From assembly GCA_034003745.1 (NCBI GenBank), contig JAVEYA010000033.1:1-21807 (forward strand): a stretch of DNA of 21,807 nucleotides, written 5' to 3'. Shown here piece by piece: positions 12,792 through 19,029 of the stretch (position 1 is its first letter; each line of letters starts with the position of its first letter). Below the pieces are notes generated by a model. It was not told the origin of the DNA and did no database searches. It saw only the letters and a program-made list of their open reading frames with translations. This DNA is from JAVEYA01 sp034003745. GTDB lineage: Bacteria > Bacillota > Peptococcia > DRI-13 > PHAD01. The position numbers and the translations under genes are program-made.

Positions 12792-13940
12792 TTGTCAAAG
12801 AAACGTTGTTTTTATATTTTCACGTTCGTAATTCTGGCGCTGCTGCTGCCCGGGTTGGTTCTCGCGGCGGAGTTGCCGCTGAAAGCGGAGTCAGTCATCC
12901 TCGTCGATGCCGAATCGGGAAAAATCCTTTATGAAAAGGAACCTCATCTGCAAGCTTTTCCGGCCAGTATGACCAAGATCATGACCTTGGTGCTGGCGGC
13001 CGAAGCCATCGAGGACGGCAAAGTAAGCCTGGAGGATGTGGTCACTGCCTCGGAAAGAGCGGCGGGATACGGAGGCTCACAGATTTATCTGTCCGCCGGA
13101 GAAAAGCTCACTTTAAAGGAGCTCCTGCTGGGGATAGCCCTGGCCTCGGGCAATGACGCTTCCGTCGCCGTAGCCGAGTATATCGCCGGAAGCCATGAAG
13201 ACTTTGTGGAACTAATGAACGCCAAGGCTGCGGAGATAGGCATGAAAAATACGCATTTTGTTAACTGCAACGGTCTGCATGACCCCGAGCATTACACTAC
13301 GGCCTATGATTTTGCCCAATTGGGTCTGTATGCTCTGAAATATCCCCTTATCCGCGAGATGTCCACGGTGAAGCATTACCGTATCCGTGAGGAAACGAAG
13401 AATCCGTTCCAGTATGACAATACCAATAAGCTTCTGTGGCAGTATGAAGGGACTGACGGCTTCAAGACCGGCTGGACGGTGGACGCCAAATACTGCCTGA
13501 CCGCTACCTGCGAGAGAAACGGACTCAGATTTGTCTCGGTGGTCATGGGCGTACCGGAGAAAAGCGGCCATTTTGTCGACACGAAGGTTCTCTTTGACTG
13601 GGGCTATGCACAGTATACCTTCAAGCAGTTTTACGGAACAGAAGAAGTACTGGGCAATGTTACGGTGGGCAAAGGCGCTGTGGATACCGTTCCGGCCGTC
13701 CCGGAGAAAAAGGTCGGACTGACGGTGGCGAAAGGCGGGGATAAGGAGCTGCGGACGGAAATAATCTTGAATGAACTGCTGGATTCTCCCGTGCAAAAAG
13801 GCCAGATCGTCGGCTATGCCTCCATCCTCAAAGGGGAGGAAGTCCTGACCCGCATTAATCTGATCGCCGCGGAGAGCGTGGATAAAGGTTCCTGGTGGCG
13901 GGAGTTCAAGAAGGTGCTGAAGAAGTCTATCGCAGGGTAA
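12792..13940 (+). CDS. dacF: D-alanyl-D-alanine carboxypeptidase (penicillin-binding protein 5 family), forespore type
   Basis: A 382-residue low-molecular-mass penicillin-binding protein that trims the terminal D-Ala of peptidoglycan stem peptides outside the membrane. A signal peptide covers about residues 1-26 (basic start, hydrophobic core, LVLAAE cleavage region). The three active-site motifs are present: SMTK (Ser59-Lys62), SGN (119-121) and KTG (225-227). The PBP5 C-terminal domain follows, ending in a basic amphipathic tail (WWREFKKVLKKSIAG) that attaches to the membrane. The start is TTG 12792, placed by GGGAGGTG 8 bases upstream; an in-frame GTG at 12741 lies inside the promoter. 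Direct neighbourhood to spoIIAA and a SigF-type promoter identify it as the dacF orthologue, involved in setting spore cortex cross-linking. Confidence 0.93.
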   Translation: MSKKRCFYIFTFVILALLLPGLVLAAELPLKAESVILVDAESGKILYEKEPHLQAFPASMTKIMTLVLAAEAIEDGKVSLEDVVTASERAAGYGGSQIYLSAGEKLTLKELLLGIALASGNDASVAVAEYIAGSHEDFVELMNAKAAEIGMKNTHFVNCNGLHDPEHYTTAYDFAQLGLYALKYPLIREMSTVKHYRIREETKNPFQYDNTNKLLWQYEGTDGFKTGWTVDAKYCLTATCERNGLRFVSVVMGVPEKSGHFVDTKVLFDWGYAQYTFKQFYGTEEVLGNVTVGKGAVDTVPAVPEKKVGLTVAKGGDKELRTEIILNELLDSPVQKGQIVGYASILKGEEVLTRINLIAAESVDKGSWWREFKKVLKKSIAG

Positions 13941-14010
13941 CCAATATATGAGGATTGTATGCCGTTTCACAGGGGCTTGCACATGTACTCTCACGACTTA
14001 GATCGTACTG

Positions 14011-14041
14011 CCCAGACCGTTAGGTCTGGGTTCTTCATTTT
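14011..14041 (+). terminator. Intrinsic terminator after dacF
   Basis: CCCAGACC (14011-14018) and GGTCTGGG (14023-14030) form a perfect 8-bp stem with the loop GTTA, followed by TTCTTCATTTT. It separates dacF from spoIIA. The 70 bases between the dacF stop and the stem show no ORF or ribosome binding site. Confidence 0.8.
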
Positions 14042-14084
14042 ATGTTGTGTTAAAGCTATTTATATAATTAATTACCAAATTTTA

Positions 14085-14111
14085 GCAGGAATTAATCTTT
14101 CCTTCGCGAAT
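14085..14111 (+). promoter_or_regulatory. SigH-type promoter of the spoIIA operon
   Basis: GCAGGAATT (14085-14093) fits the -35 consensus RNAGGAWWW completely. An 11-base spacer and CGCGAAT (14105-14111) follow, which fits RNNGAAT except for the first base. spoIIA is the classical SigH/Spo0A-controlled operon. RNA would start near 14118. I could not find a convincing Spo0A box (TGTCGAA-like) nearby. Confidence 0.7.
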
Positions 14112-14141
14112 AATATAGTAAAATGCCTGCGAGGGGGAAAG
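14097..14141 (+). promoter_or_regulatory. Possible stem masking the spoIIAA ribosome binding site in read-through RNA
   Basis: CTTTCCTTC (14097-14105) can pair with GGGGGAAAG (14133-14141) with two G-U pairs. After one mismatch, CG (14107-14108) pairs with CG (14130-14131). The first arm lies inside the SigH promoter spacer and is absent from the SigH transcript. This is the weakest example of the pattern. Confidence 0.25.
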
Positions 14142-14148
14142 AGTACAG

Positions 14149-14499
14149 ATGAGTTATGTGCTCCGAAAGAAAAACAGGACTTTAATCATCCAGGTCACGG
14201 GGGAACTGGACCTGGTGACAGCCAATAATTTTCGGGAAACCGTTGACGCTACGATGCAGGAAATGATGGCGAAGAATTTGATTATTGATTTGGCAAGAGT
14301 GAATTTTATTGATTCTTCCGGTTTGGGCGTAATATTGGGAAGGTTTCGCAAAATCTCCGCTCAGGGCGGCAAGCTGGTCTTAATCGGGCTTACGCCGAAT
14401 GTCCAGAGGATATTAGAGCTCTCCGGAATTCTGTCTTTTATCCCTTATTGTGACGATGAACTGAAAGCTTGGCAATTATTAGAAAAAAAAGTTATTTAG
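14149..14499 (+). CDS. spoIIAA: Anti-sigma-F factor antagonist
   Basis: A 116-residue STAS-domain protein. In its unphosphorylated form it binds SpoIIAB and frees SigF in the forespore; SpoIIAB phosphorylates it and SpoIIE removes the phosphate. The core motif NFIDSSGLGVILGR (about 52-65) contains the phosphorylated serine, here Ser57, equivalent to Ser58 of B. subtilis. The N-terminal strand pair LIIQVTGELDL (about 12-22) is typical. Length matches the family. The ribosome binding site GAGGGGGAAAG precedes the ATG. First gene of the three-gene operon; its TAG overlaps the ribosome binding site of spoIIAB. Confidence 0.97.
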   Translation: MSYVLRKKNRTLIIQVTGELDLVTANNFRETVDATMQEMMAKNLIIDLARVNFIDSSGLGVILGRFRKISAQGGKLVLIGLTPNVQRILELSGILSFIPYCDDELKAWQLLEKKVI

Positions 14500-14510
14500 G
14501 GGAGGATAAA

Positions 14511-14966
14511 ATGGAAAGAATACCTATTAATAGAATTGAGTTACAAATACAAAGCAAAGGTGAAAATGTAGCCTTATCCAGGATATGCATCGCGGCGCTG
14601 GCCTCCCAGCTGGAGATTACCTTAAACGACCTGGAGGAGATTAAGGTCGCTGTTTCTGAGGCCGTTTCCAACGCCATTATTCATGGGTATGAAAATAACC
14701 CGGAGCATATGGTCACCATAACGAGCCTATTGTATGAAGATGAGCTGGTCATTGAGGTTATTGACGCCGGCATCGGGATAGCCGATATTCAGCAGGCGCT
14801 GCAGCCAGCCTATTCGACCGATCCGGAGCGCATGGGCCTAGGTTTCGTCTTTATGCAGTCCTTCATGGATCAGGTGGAAGTGGAGTCTGAACTGAACCAC
14901 GGCACCAAAGTTACGCTGAAGAAAATGATTGGCAGTGCGGGAGCAGAAAAGAAAGCTGTTTCTTAA
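14511..14966 (+). CDS. spoIIAB: Anti-sigma-F factor, serine kinase
   Basis: A 151-residue GHKL-fold protein that holds SigF inactive and phosphorylates SpoIIAA with ATP. The N-box EAVSNAIIHGY has Glu50 and Asn54; the G1 box is DAGIGI (about 85-90); the G2 box is ERMGLGFVFM (about 106-115); and the final HGTKVTL strand is at about 130-136. I place the start at ATG 14511, which follows AGGGGAGG by 6 bases; an in-frame ATG at 14469 lies inside spoIIAA. After the core the protein carries about ten extra residues (SAGAEKKAVS). Confidence 0.96.
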   Translation: MERIPINRIELQIQSKGENVALSRICIAALASQLEITLNDLEEIKVAVSEAVSNAIIHGYENNPEHMVTITSLLYEDELVIEVIDAGIGIADIQQALQPAYSTDPERMGLGFVFMQSFMDQVEVESELNHGTKVTLKKMIGSAGAEKKAVS

Positions 14967-14979
14967 GAGGAATGATGAT

Positions 14980-15762
14980 ATGAATGTAAGATTATCCGAA
15001 ATGAATCTGCCGCGTTTCCCTTTATTGGGCGACGAAGAAATGATGAATCTGTTGAGCAGGGCGCAAACCGGCGATATAGCGGCACGGGAAAAATTAATCA
15101 ACTGCAATCTGCGGTTGGTTTTTAACCTGGTACAGCGGTTCGGCAACAGGGGCTATGAACTGGAAGATCTTTTCCAGATCGGGACCATCGGCTTAATTAA
15201 GGCCATCGACAAATTCAATATGTCTTATAACGTAAAGTTCTCTACCTATGCGGTACCGATGATTATTGGGGAAATCAGGCGCTTCCTCCGGGACGACAAC
15301 CCGGTTAAAATCAGCCGTTCCCTGAAAGAGAACGCCTATAAAATCAATAAAGTACGTGAACAGTTGACCCGGGAATGGGGACGCGAACCTACTTTGCAGG
15401 AAATTGCCCAGGAAGCAGGCATTTCGCAGGAAGAGATTGTCTCCAGTCTGGAAGCGGTACAAGCGCCGACTTCTATCCATGAAACGCTGTATCAGGACGA
15501 TGGCGACCCGATTTATGTGATCGATCAGCTAAGCAACGAGAACGAGGAAGTCAATTGGTTTGACCGCATTGCCTTAAAAGAGGTGCTGAACAAATTGACG
15601 GAAAAAGAACGAGAGATTATTCTGATGCGCTTTTTCCAGGATAAGACGCAAACAGAAGTAGCCGCTTCGGTGGGACTCTCCCAGGTGCAGGTTTCACGCA
15701 TAGAAAGGCAGGCGCTGAAGCGCTTTAAGTCGCTCCTGCAGGAAGGCAACCTCAGGATTTAG
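14980..15762 (+). CDS. sigF: RNA polymerase sigma-F factor (early forespore)
   Basis: A 260-residue sigma-70 family factor that starts the forespore programme after asymmetric division. Region 2 runs from about residue 32 to 105 (ELEDLFQIGTIGLIKAIDKF, then FSTYAVPMIIGEIRRFLRD), region 3 follows (ENAYKINKVREQLTREWGRE, with EIAQEAGI), and region 4 ends the protein (LTEKEREIILMRFFQDKTQT, then SQVQVSRIERQALKRFK). The position as third gene after spoIIAA and spoIIAB settles SigF over SigG. The start is ATG 14980 with AAGAGG 10 bases upstream; an in-frame start at 14929 would lie in spoIIAB. A terminator follows at 15789. Confidence 0.96.
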   Translation: MNVRLSEMNLPRFPLLGDEEMMNLLSRAQTGDIAAREKLINCNLRLVFNLVQRFGNRGYELEDLFQIGTIGLIKAIDKFNMSYNVKFSTYAVPMIIGEIRRFLRDDNPVKISRSLKENAYKINKVREQLTREWGREPTLQEIAQEAGISQEEIVSSLEAVQAPTSIHETLYQDDGDPIYVIDQLSNENEEVNWFDRIALKEVLNKLTEKEREIILMRFFQDKTQTEVAASVGLSQVQVSRIERQALKRFKSLLQEGNLRI

Positions 15763-15788
15763 ATAGCTTAAATACAGTTAAACTAAAC

Positions 15789-15812
15789 AGTCTGCTCTAA
15801 GGCAGGCTTTTT
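15789..15812 (+). terminator. Intrinsic terminator of the spoIIA operon
   Basis: AGTCTGCT (15789-15796) pairs with GGCAGGCT (15801-15808) with two G-U pairs and a 4-nt loop, followed by TTTT and more Ts. It ends the spoIIAA-spoIIAB-sigF transcript before the spoVA genes. Confidence 0.7.
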
Positions 15813-15822
15813 ATTTGTCCAT

Positions 15823-15853
15823 GTATAACAAAATATTGAAATGAGCAATAATA
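15823..15853 (+). promoter_or_regulatory. Possible SigG-type (late forespore) promoter for the spoVA genes
   Basis: GTATA (15823-15827) fits the -35 element GHATR. After 19 bases, AATAATA (15847-15853) fits the -10 element CATWHTA except for its first base; the usual spacing is 18. spoVA is SigG-dependent in B. subtilis. The surrounding A/T richness weakens the case. Confidence 0.4.
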
Positions 15854-15897
15854 AAGTAAATCTCAATTGACATGGTGAATGAGGGTGTGGTGATGAT

Positions 15898-16545
15898 ATG
15901 GAAAAAGAGGAAATAATTCGACAAAAGTATGAGGCAAGGCAGCAATTACTTAAAACCTGGCCGGGTATGAATGAAGACGCCAAAAATAATATTTATAAAG
16001 AAATACAGACCGACCACCAAAAGCTTATTGTTCTGGAACCGCAAGCCGAGCAAGGGCGGCGGCAAACGCTGCTGAAGCTCAGAGCGGACCTGGAAAAGCA
16101 GCAAAAGGATTTACAGGATATCGATGCGCTGCTCTATCGGCAAATGACCACTCCGCTGGCCCCCAAGCCAAATTTTCTGAAAAACTTAATCCTGGCCTTT
16201 GTGGTGGGCGGACTGATTTGTACTGTGGGGCAATTGATTATGAATCTTTTTATGGCTAACGGTGTTGTGGAAAAAGACGCCGGTACCGCAACTTCAACGC
16301 TTTTGATTTTTGCCGGCGCTTTTTTTACGGGACTGGGCGTCTATGACGAATTGGGCAAGCGCGCCGGCGCCGGTTCCATCGTTCCCATTACCGGCTTTGC
16401 TAATTCGGTAGCAGCCGCAGCCCTGGAATTCAAGCGCGAGGGTTTTATCTACGGCGTGGGCGCGCGGATTTTTACAGTAGCAGGTCCGGTGATCGTCTAT
16501 GGTACCTTAATTTCTATCCTGATTGGTTTAGTTCATTACTTTTAA
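15898..16545 (+). CDS. spoVAC: Stage V sporulation protein AC with an N-terminal extension
   Basis: SpoVAC is a membrane protein of the SpoVA channel that moves dipicolinic acid into the developing spore and releases it in germination; it has been described as mechanosensitive. Residues about 85-215 are a full SpoVAC domain: PKPNFLKNLILAFVVGGLIC (about 89-108) and the glycine-rich GAGSIVPITGFANSVAAAA (about 157-175), with about four membrane segments. The first 80 or so residues are unusual: they are polar, Glu/Lys/Gln rich and look helical or coiled-coil (KLRADLEKQQKDLQDIDALL at about 60-79). SpoVAC proteins I know are about 150 residues and begin near the equivalent of residue 80. The ATG at 15898 has GAGGGTG about 10 bases upstream, and no later start has a ribosome binding site. 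Confidence 0.92.
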   Translation: MEKEEIIRQKYEARQQLLKTWPGMNEDAKNNIYKEIQTDHQKLIVLEPQAEQGRRQTLLKLRADLEKQQKDLQDIDALLYRQMTTPLAPKPNFLKNLILAFVVGGLICTVGQLIMNLFMANGVVEKDAGTATSTLLIFAGAFFTGLGVYDELGKRAGAGSIVPITGFANSVAAAALEFKREGFIYGVGARIFTVAGPVIVYGTLISILIGLVHYF

Positions 16546-16560
16546 AAGTTGGTGACAAAT

Positions 16561-17568
16561 ATGGCAACAAACAAAGCGGGTAAACAAACGCTGATTTTTC
16601 CGTATGCCCCGGTAATATTCTCCTGGGGCACGGTGGTAGGACCGATGGAAGGACAAGGTCCGTTAAGCGGATATTTTGACAAAATTATGGAGAATGATTT
16701 AGAAGACGGTGATAAGTCCTGGGAGAAGTCGGAACAGGGCATGATGCAGCATAGTATGGAGTTTGCCCTGGAGAAAGTGGGCCTCACCGGTGAAAATTTG
16801 GATTTCTATCTGGCCGGTGATTTATTGAATCAGATCATTTCGGCTAATTTTACCGCTCGTTTTTTTGATGTCCCTTTCCTTGGCATCTACGGCGCCTGCT
16901 CCACCCTTGCCGAAGGGATGACCCTGGGGGCAGCGCTGTTGTGCGCCGGATATGCCGATAAAGTCGGCGTCTCGGTATCCAGCCATCATGAAACTGCGGA
17001 ACGTCAATTAAGAATGCCCACCGAACAGGGGGTACAGCGTCCCCTGACGGCGCAGTGGACGGTGACCGGGGCAGGTACGTATCTGTTATCCGCAGCAGGC
17101 GGCGGTATTAGAATAACCTCTGCTACGGTAGGGAAAATCAAAGATTTAGGCGTTGGCGACGCCAATGATATGGGAACGGCGATGGCGCCGGCGGCCATGG
17201 ATACCTTAAAGACGCATCTGCAGGATATGAACCGTAAACCGGAGGATTATGATTTGATTATTACCGGAGACCTCGGGGTCTTAGGTTTGAACATTCTGAA
17301 GGAATTGATGCGCCAGGAAGGATATTCGGTCGATAACGTCTCGGACTGCGGCGTCTTAATCTACAAACCGGAGCAGGATACGCACTCCGGGGGCAGCGGC
17401 TGCGGTTGTTCCGGGGTGGTCCTCAGCTATATCCTGCAGAAAATGCTCGAGGGAAGATACAAGCGGGTTATCCTGCTGGGGACGGGCGCTCTCTTGAGCC
17501 CTACCAGTTCATTTCAGGGTGAGAGTATTCCCGGAATCGCCCACGGTGTTGTATTTGAATATAGCTGA
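16561..17568 (+). CDS. spoVAD: Stage V sporulation protein AD
   Basis: A 335-residue thiolase-fold protein that binds dipicolinic acid as part of the SpoVA channel. Recognisable stretches are YAPVIFSWGTVVGPMEGQGP (about 15-34), IYGACSTLAEGMTLGAAL (about 108-125) with the cysteine at the thiolase-nucleophile position, SSHHETAERQLRMPTEQG (about 140-157), and a Gly/Cys-rich SGGSGCGCSGVVLSY near 280. Length is as in B. subtilis. The start is uncertain by four codons: ATG 16561 has only a partial GGTG, and TTG 16549 or GTG 16552 are in frame; I chose the ATG. It begins 15 bases after spoVAC. Confidence 0.95.
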   Translation: MATNKAGKQTLIFPYAPVIFSWGTVVGPMEGQGPLSGYFDKIMENDLEDGDKSWEKSEQGMMQHSMEFALEKVGLTGENLDFYLAGDLLNQIISANFTARFFDVPFLGIYGACSTLAEGMTLGAALLCAGYADKVGVSVSSHHETAERQLRMPTEQGVQRPLTAQWTVTGAGTYLLSAAGGGIRITSATVGKIKDLGVGDANDMGTAMAPAAMDTLKTHLQDMNRKPEDYDLIITGDLGVLGLNILKELMRQEGYSVDNVSDCGVLIYKPEQDTHSGGSGCGCSGVVLSYILQKMLEGRYKRVILLGTGALLSPTSSFQGESIPGIAHGVVFEYS

Positions 17569-17590
17569 TTTCTAAAAAGGGGGACAAGAG

Positions 17591-17950
17591 ATGGAATTAC
17601 TCCTGAAAGCTTTTATCCTGGGCGGCGTCATTTGCGCTCTGGGACAGATATTGATGGATTTTACGCCGTTTAATGTTACGCCCGGACACATTCTGGTGGG
17701 CTATGTCACAGTAGGGGCGGTCATCAGCGCCCTGGGCTGGTATCAGCCTTTGATTGACTGGGGAGGCGCCGGGGCCAGCGTACCTTTGTCGGGATTTGGG
17801 CATCTTTTGGCCCAGGGAGCGATTGAAGGAGTCAAGAAGAATGGTCTCTTGGGGGCCATTGGTGGAGGCATTGAAGCCTCCGCTGTCGGCATCGCGGCAG
17901 CGGTCATCTTTGGTCTCTTGACGGCGACATTTTTTAAACCAAGGGGATGA
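17591..17950 (+). CDS. spoVAEb: Stage V sporulation protein AE, membrane subunit (SpoVAEb)
   Basis: A 119-residue membrane protein, related in sequence to SpoVAC and part of the same channel. It begins with a hydrophobic segment, KAFILGGVICALGQILMD (about 6-23), followed by TPGHILVGYVTVGAVISALG and the glycine-rich GGAGASVPLSGFGHLLAQGA (about 58-77) that parallels GAGSIVPITGFANS of SpoVAC; three or four membrane segments fit. AAAAGGGGG precedes the ATG. Its TGA lies just before the TTG start of the next gene. Confidence 0.92.
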   Translation: MELLLKAFILGGVICALGQILMDFTPFNVTPGHILVGYVTVGAVISALGWYQPLIDWGGAGASVPLSGFGHLLAQGAIEGVKKNGLLGAIGGGIEASAVGIAAAVIFGLLTATFFKPRG

Positions 17951-17954
17951 CAGC

Positions 17955-18569
17955 TTGACCAAGCAAGGCGTTAAAAGAAAAGTAATCCTGGTAACCGACG
18001 GCGATGAGGTGGCCCTAAAATCTGTCGAAGCGGCAGCCCAAAATATCGGCGGCCGCTGTATTTCGGCAACCGCAGGAAATCCCACGCCTCTAAAGGGCCC
18101 GGCGATTGTGGAACTAATCAAACAGGCTCCACACGACCCGGTGGTGATTATGTTTGACGATAATGGCAAAACCAGTTTGGGCAAAGGAGAAAAAGCGCTT
18201 TATTATGTGGCGGAGCATCCCGATATCGAAGTGATGGGAATTCTGGCGGTGGCCTCCAATTCGGGGGGAATAGAATATACCAATGTGGACTGCGCCGTAA
18301 ATAAACACCGGGAGATTGTAGAGGGGCAAATTGATAAGGAAGGCAACCTCGTCGCGGAGTCCAAAGTGGTTCTGGGAGATACGGTCAGCGCAGTCAATTA
18401 TTTAAGGGATACGGAAGGAATCTTTACCGTAGGCATCGGTGACCTGGGAAAAATGGAAGGAATGGATAATCCCGCTTCCGGCGCGGCGGTGACGACAAAA
18501 GCAATGCAGTACATTATCGGGCAGTGGGAATTAAAAGCGAAGAAAAGTCAAACCTGCGATAGGGGTTAA
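17955..18569 (+). CDS. spoVAEa: Stage V sporulation protein AE, soluble subunit (SpoVAEa)
   Basis: A 204-residue soluble protein of the SpoVAEa family, the peripheral member of the SpoVA set. It starts with a Rossmann-like strand, KVILVTDGDEVALKSVEAAA (about 9-28), followed by VVIMFDDNGKTSLGKGEKAL (about 63-82) and GILAVASNSGGIEYTNVDCA (about 94-113), then a C-terminal part with VGIGDLGKMEGMDNPASGAA. The start is TTG at 17955, 4 bases after the spoVAEb stop, with AGGGGAT 8 bases upstream. spoVAA, spoVAB and spoVAF are not present here, which is common in clostridial relatives. Past the gene a GCCTTGC/GCAAGGC hairpin (18581-18603) is visible but lacks a T-run. Confidence 0.92.
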   Translation: MTKQGVKRKVILVTDGDEVALKSVEAAAQNIGGRCISATAGNPTPLKGPAIVELIKQAPHDPVVIMFDDNGKTSLGKGEKALYYVAEHPDIEVMGILAVASNSGGIEYTNVDCAVNKHREIVEGQIDKEGNLVAESKVVLGDTVSAVNYLRDTEGIFTVGIGDLGKMEGMDNPASGAAVTTKAMQYIIGQWELKAKKSQTCDRG

Positions 18570-18650
18570 GGATTTTGCGGGCCTTGCTGCAATAGCGGCA
18601 AGGCTCATCTGATGATATAATAGGAACAAATCCTTGGAAGGGGGCGGGGT

Positions 18651-18962
18651 ATGAAGATGATCTTTCCCCAGACGAATATCGGAAAATTTCTTCGGAAAGT
18701 TAAAGCGATCAGCGGCCCTGTTTCCTGGTGGAAAAAGTGGCAAGGCTGGAGAATAGCTTGCTGCAAAGCCTGGGCTCTGGATGAATTGAAAAAAGTGCTG
18801 CAGTGTGTGCGTACCCGCGAAACCGTTCAAGGCACAGCGGATAAAATTTTTGCCCTCGCGGTAATTAACATCGACAAGGCGGCCAAAATCGAAGAGATCG
18901 AGGAAGCTTTTGGTCTGTCCAAACAAAAGTTGCTGCATGTGCCGCAAGAGGATATTTATTGA
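18651..18962 (+). CDS. Hypothetical protein, 103 aa, between spoVA and lysA
   Basis: I do not recognise this protein. The first 35 residues are basic and Trp-rich (WWKKWQGW at about 26-33), which could sit on a membrane surface. Residues about 40-100 are helical, with regular leucines and acidic residues (IEEIEEAFGLSKQKLL at about 79-94). Two adjacent cysteines (ACCKAW) and one more at about 51 may bind a metal or be chance. The ribosome binding site GGAAGGGGGCGGGG is strong and the ORF is cleanly protein-like. It lies where B. subtilis has spoVAF before lysA, but there is no resemblance. Its stop codon overlaps the -35 element of lysA. Confidence 0.7.
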   Translation: MKMIFPQTNIGKFLRKVKAISGPVSWWKKWQGWRIACCKAWALDELKKVLQCVRTRETVQGTADKIFALAVINIDKAAKIEEIEEAFGLSKQKLLHVPQEDIY

Positions 18963-18988
18963 CCCTTAAAGTACTTGTGTGGTAAAAT
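18959..18988 (+). promoter_or_regulatory. SigA-type promoter for lysA
   Basis: TTGACC (18959-18964), an 18-base spacer and TAAAAT (18983-18988) match the housekeeping consensus TTGACA-17-TATAAT at 5 of 6 positions in each hexamer. RNA would start near 18995, about 35 bases before the ATG. It gives lysA vegetative expression independent of spoVA. Confidence 0.6.
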
Positions 18989-19029
18989 AAACAACTAAAA
19001 CCAGACTTCATAAATAAGGGGAGAAGCGG

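Noticed and set aside
13212..13994. 260-codon open frame on the minus strand across dacF
   Set aside because: Overlaps a dacF gene with all active-site motifs. The translation has no recognisable motif and no ribosome binding site precedes the start.
13941..14010. Sequence between dacF and its terminator as an IS200/IS605-like end
   Set aside because: The terminator hairpin and short flanking symmetry suggested it, but there is no transposase remnant, no direct repeat, and the hairpin with its T-rich tail is explained as a terminator.
13959..14228. 89-codon plus-strand frame across the dacF terminator and the spoIIA promoter
   Set aside because: Runs through a terminator and into spoIIAA in the wrong frame; no ribosome binding site.
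17597..18184. 195-codon minus-strand frame opposite spoVAEb/spoVAEa
   Set aside because: Antisense to two recognised spoVA genes; composition is that of a shadow frame.
18581..18603. GCCTTGC/GCAAGGC hairpin as a terminator after the spoVA genes
   Set aside because: The stem is only 7 bp and is followed by CTCATCTG without a T-run, so it is not a convincing intrinsic terminator.
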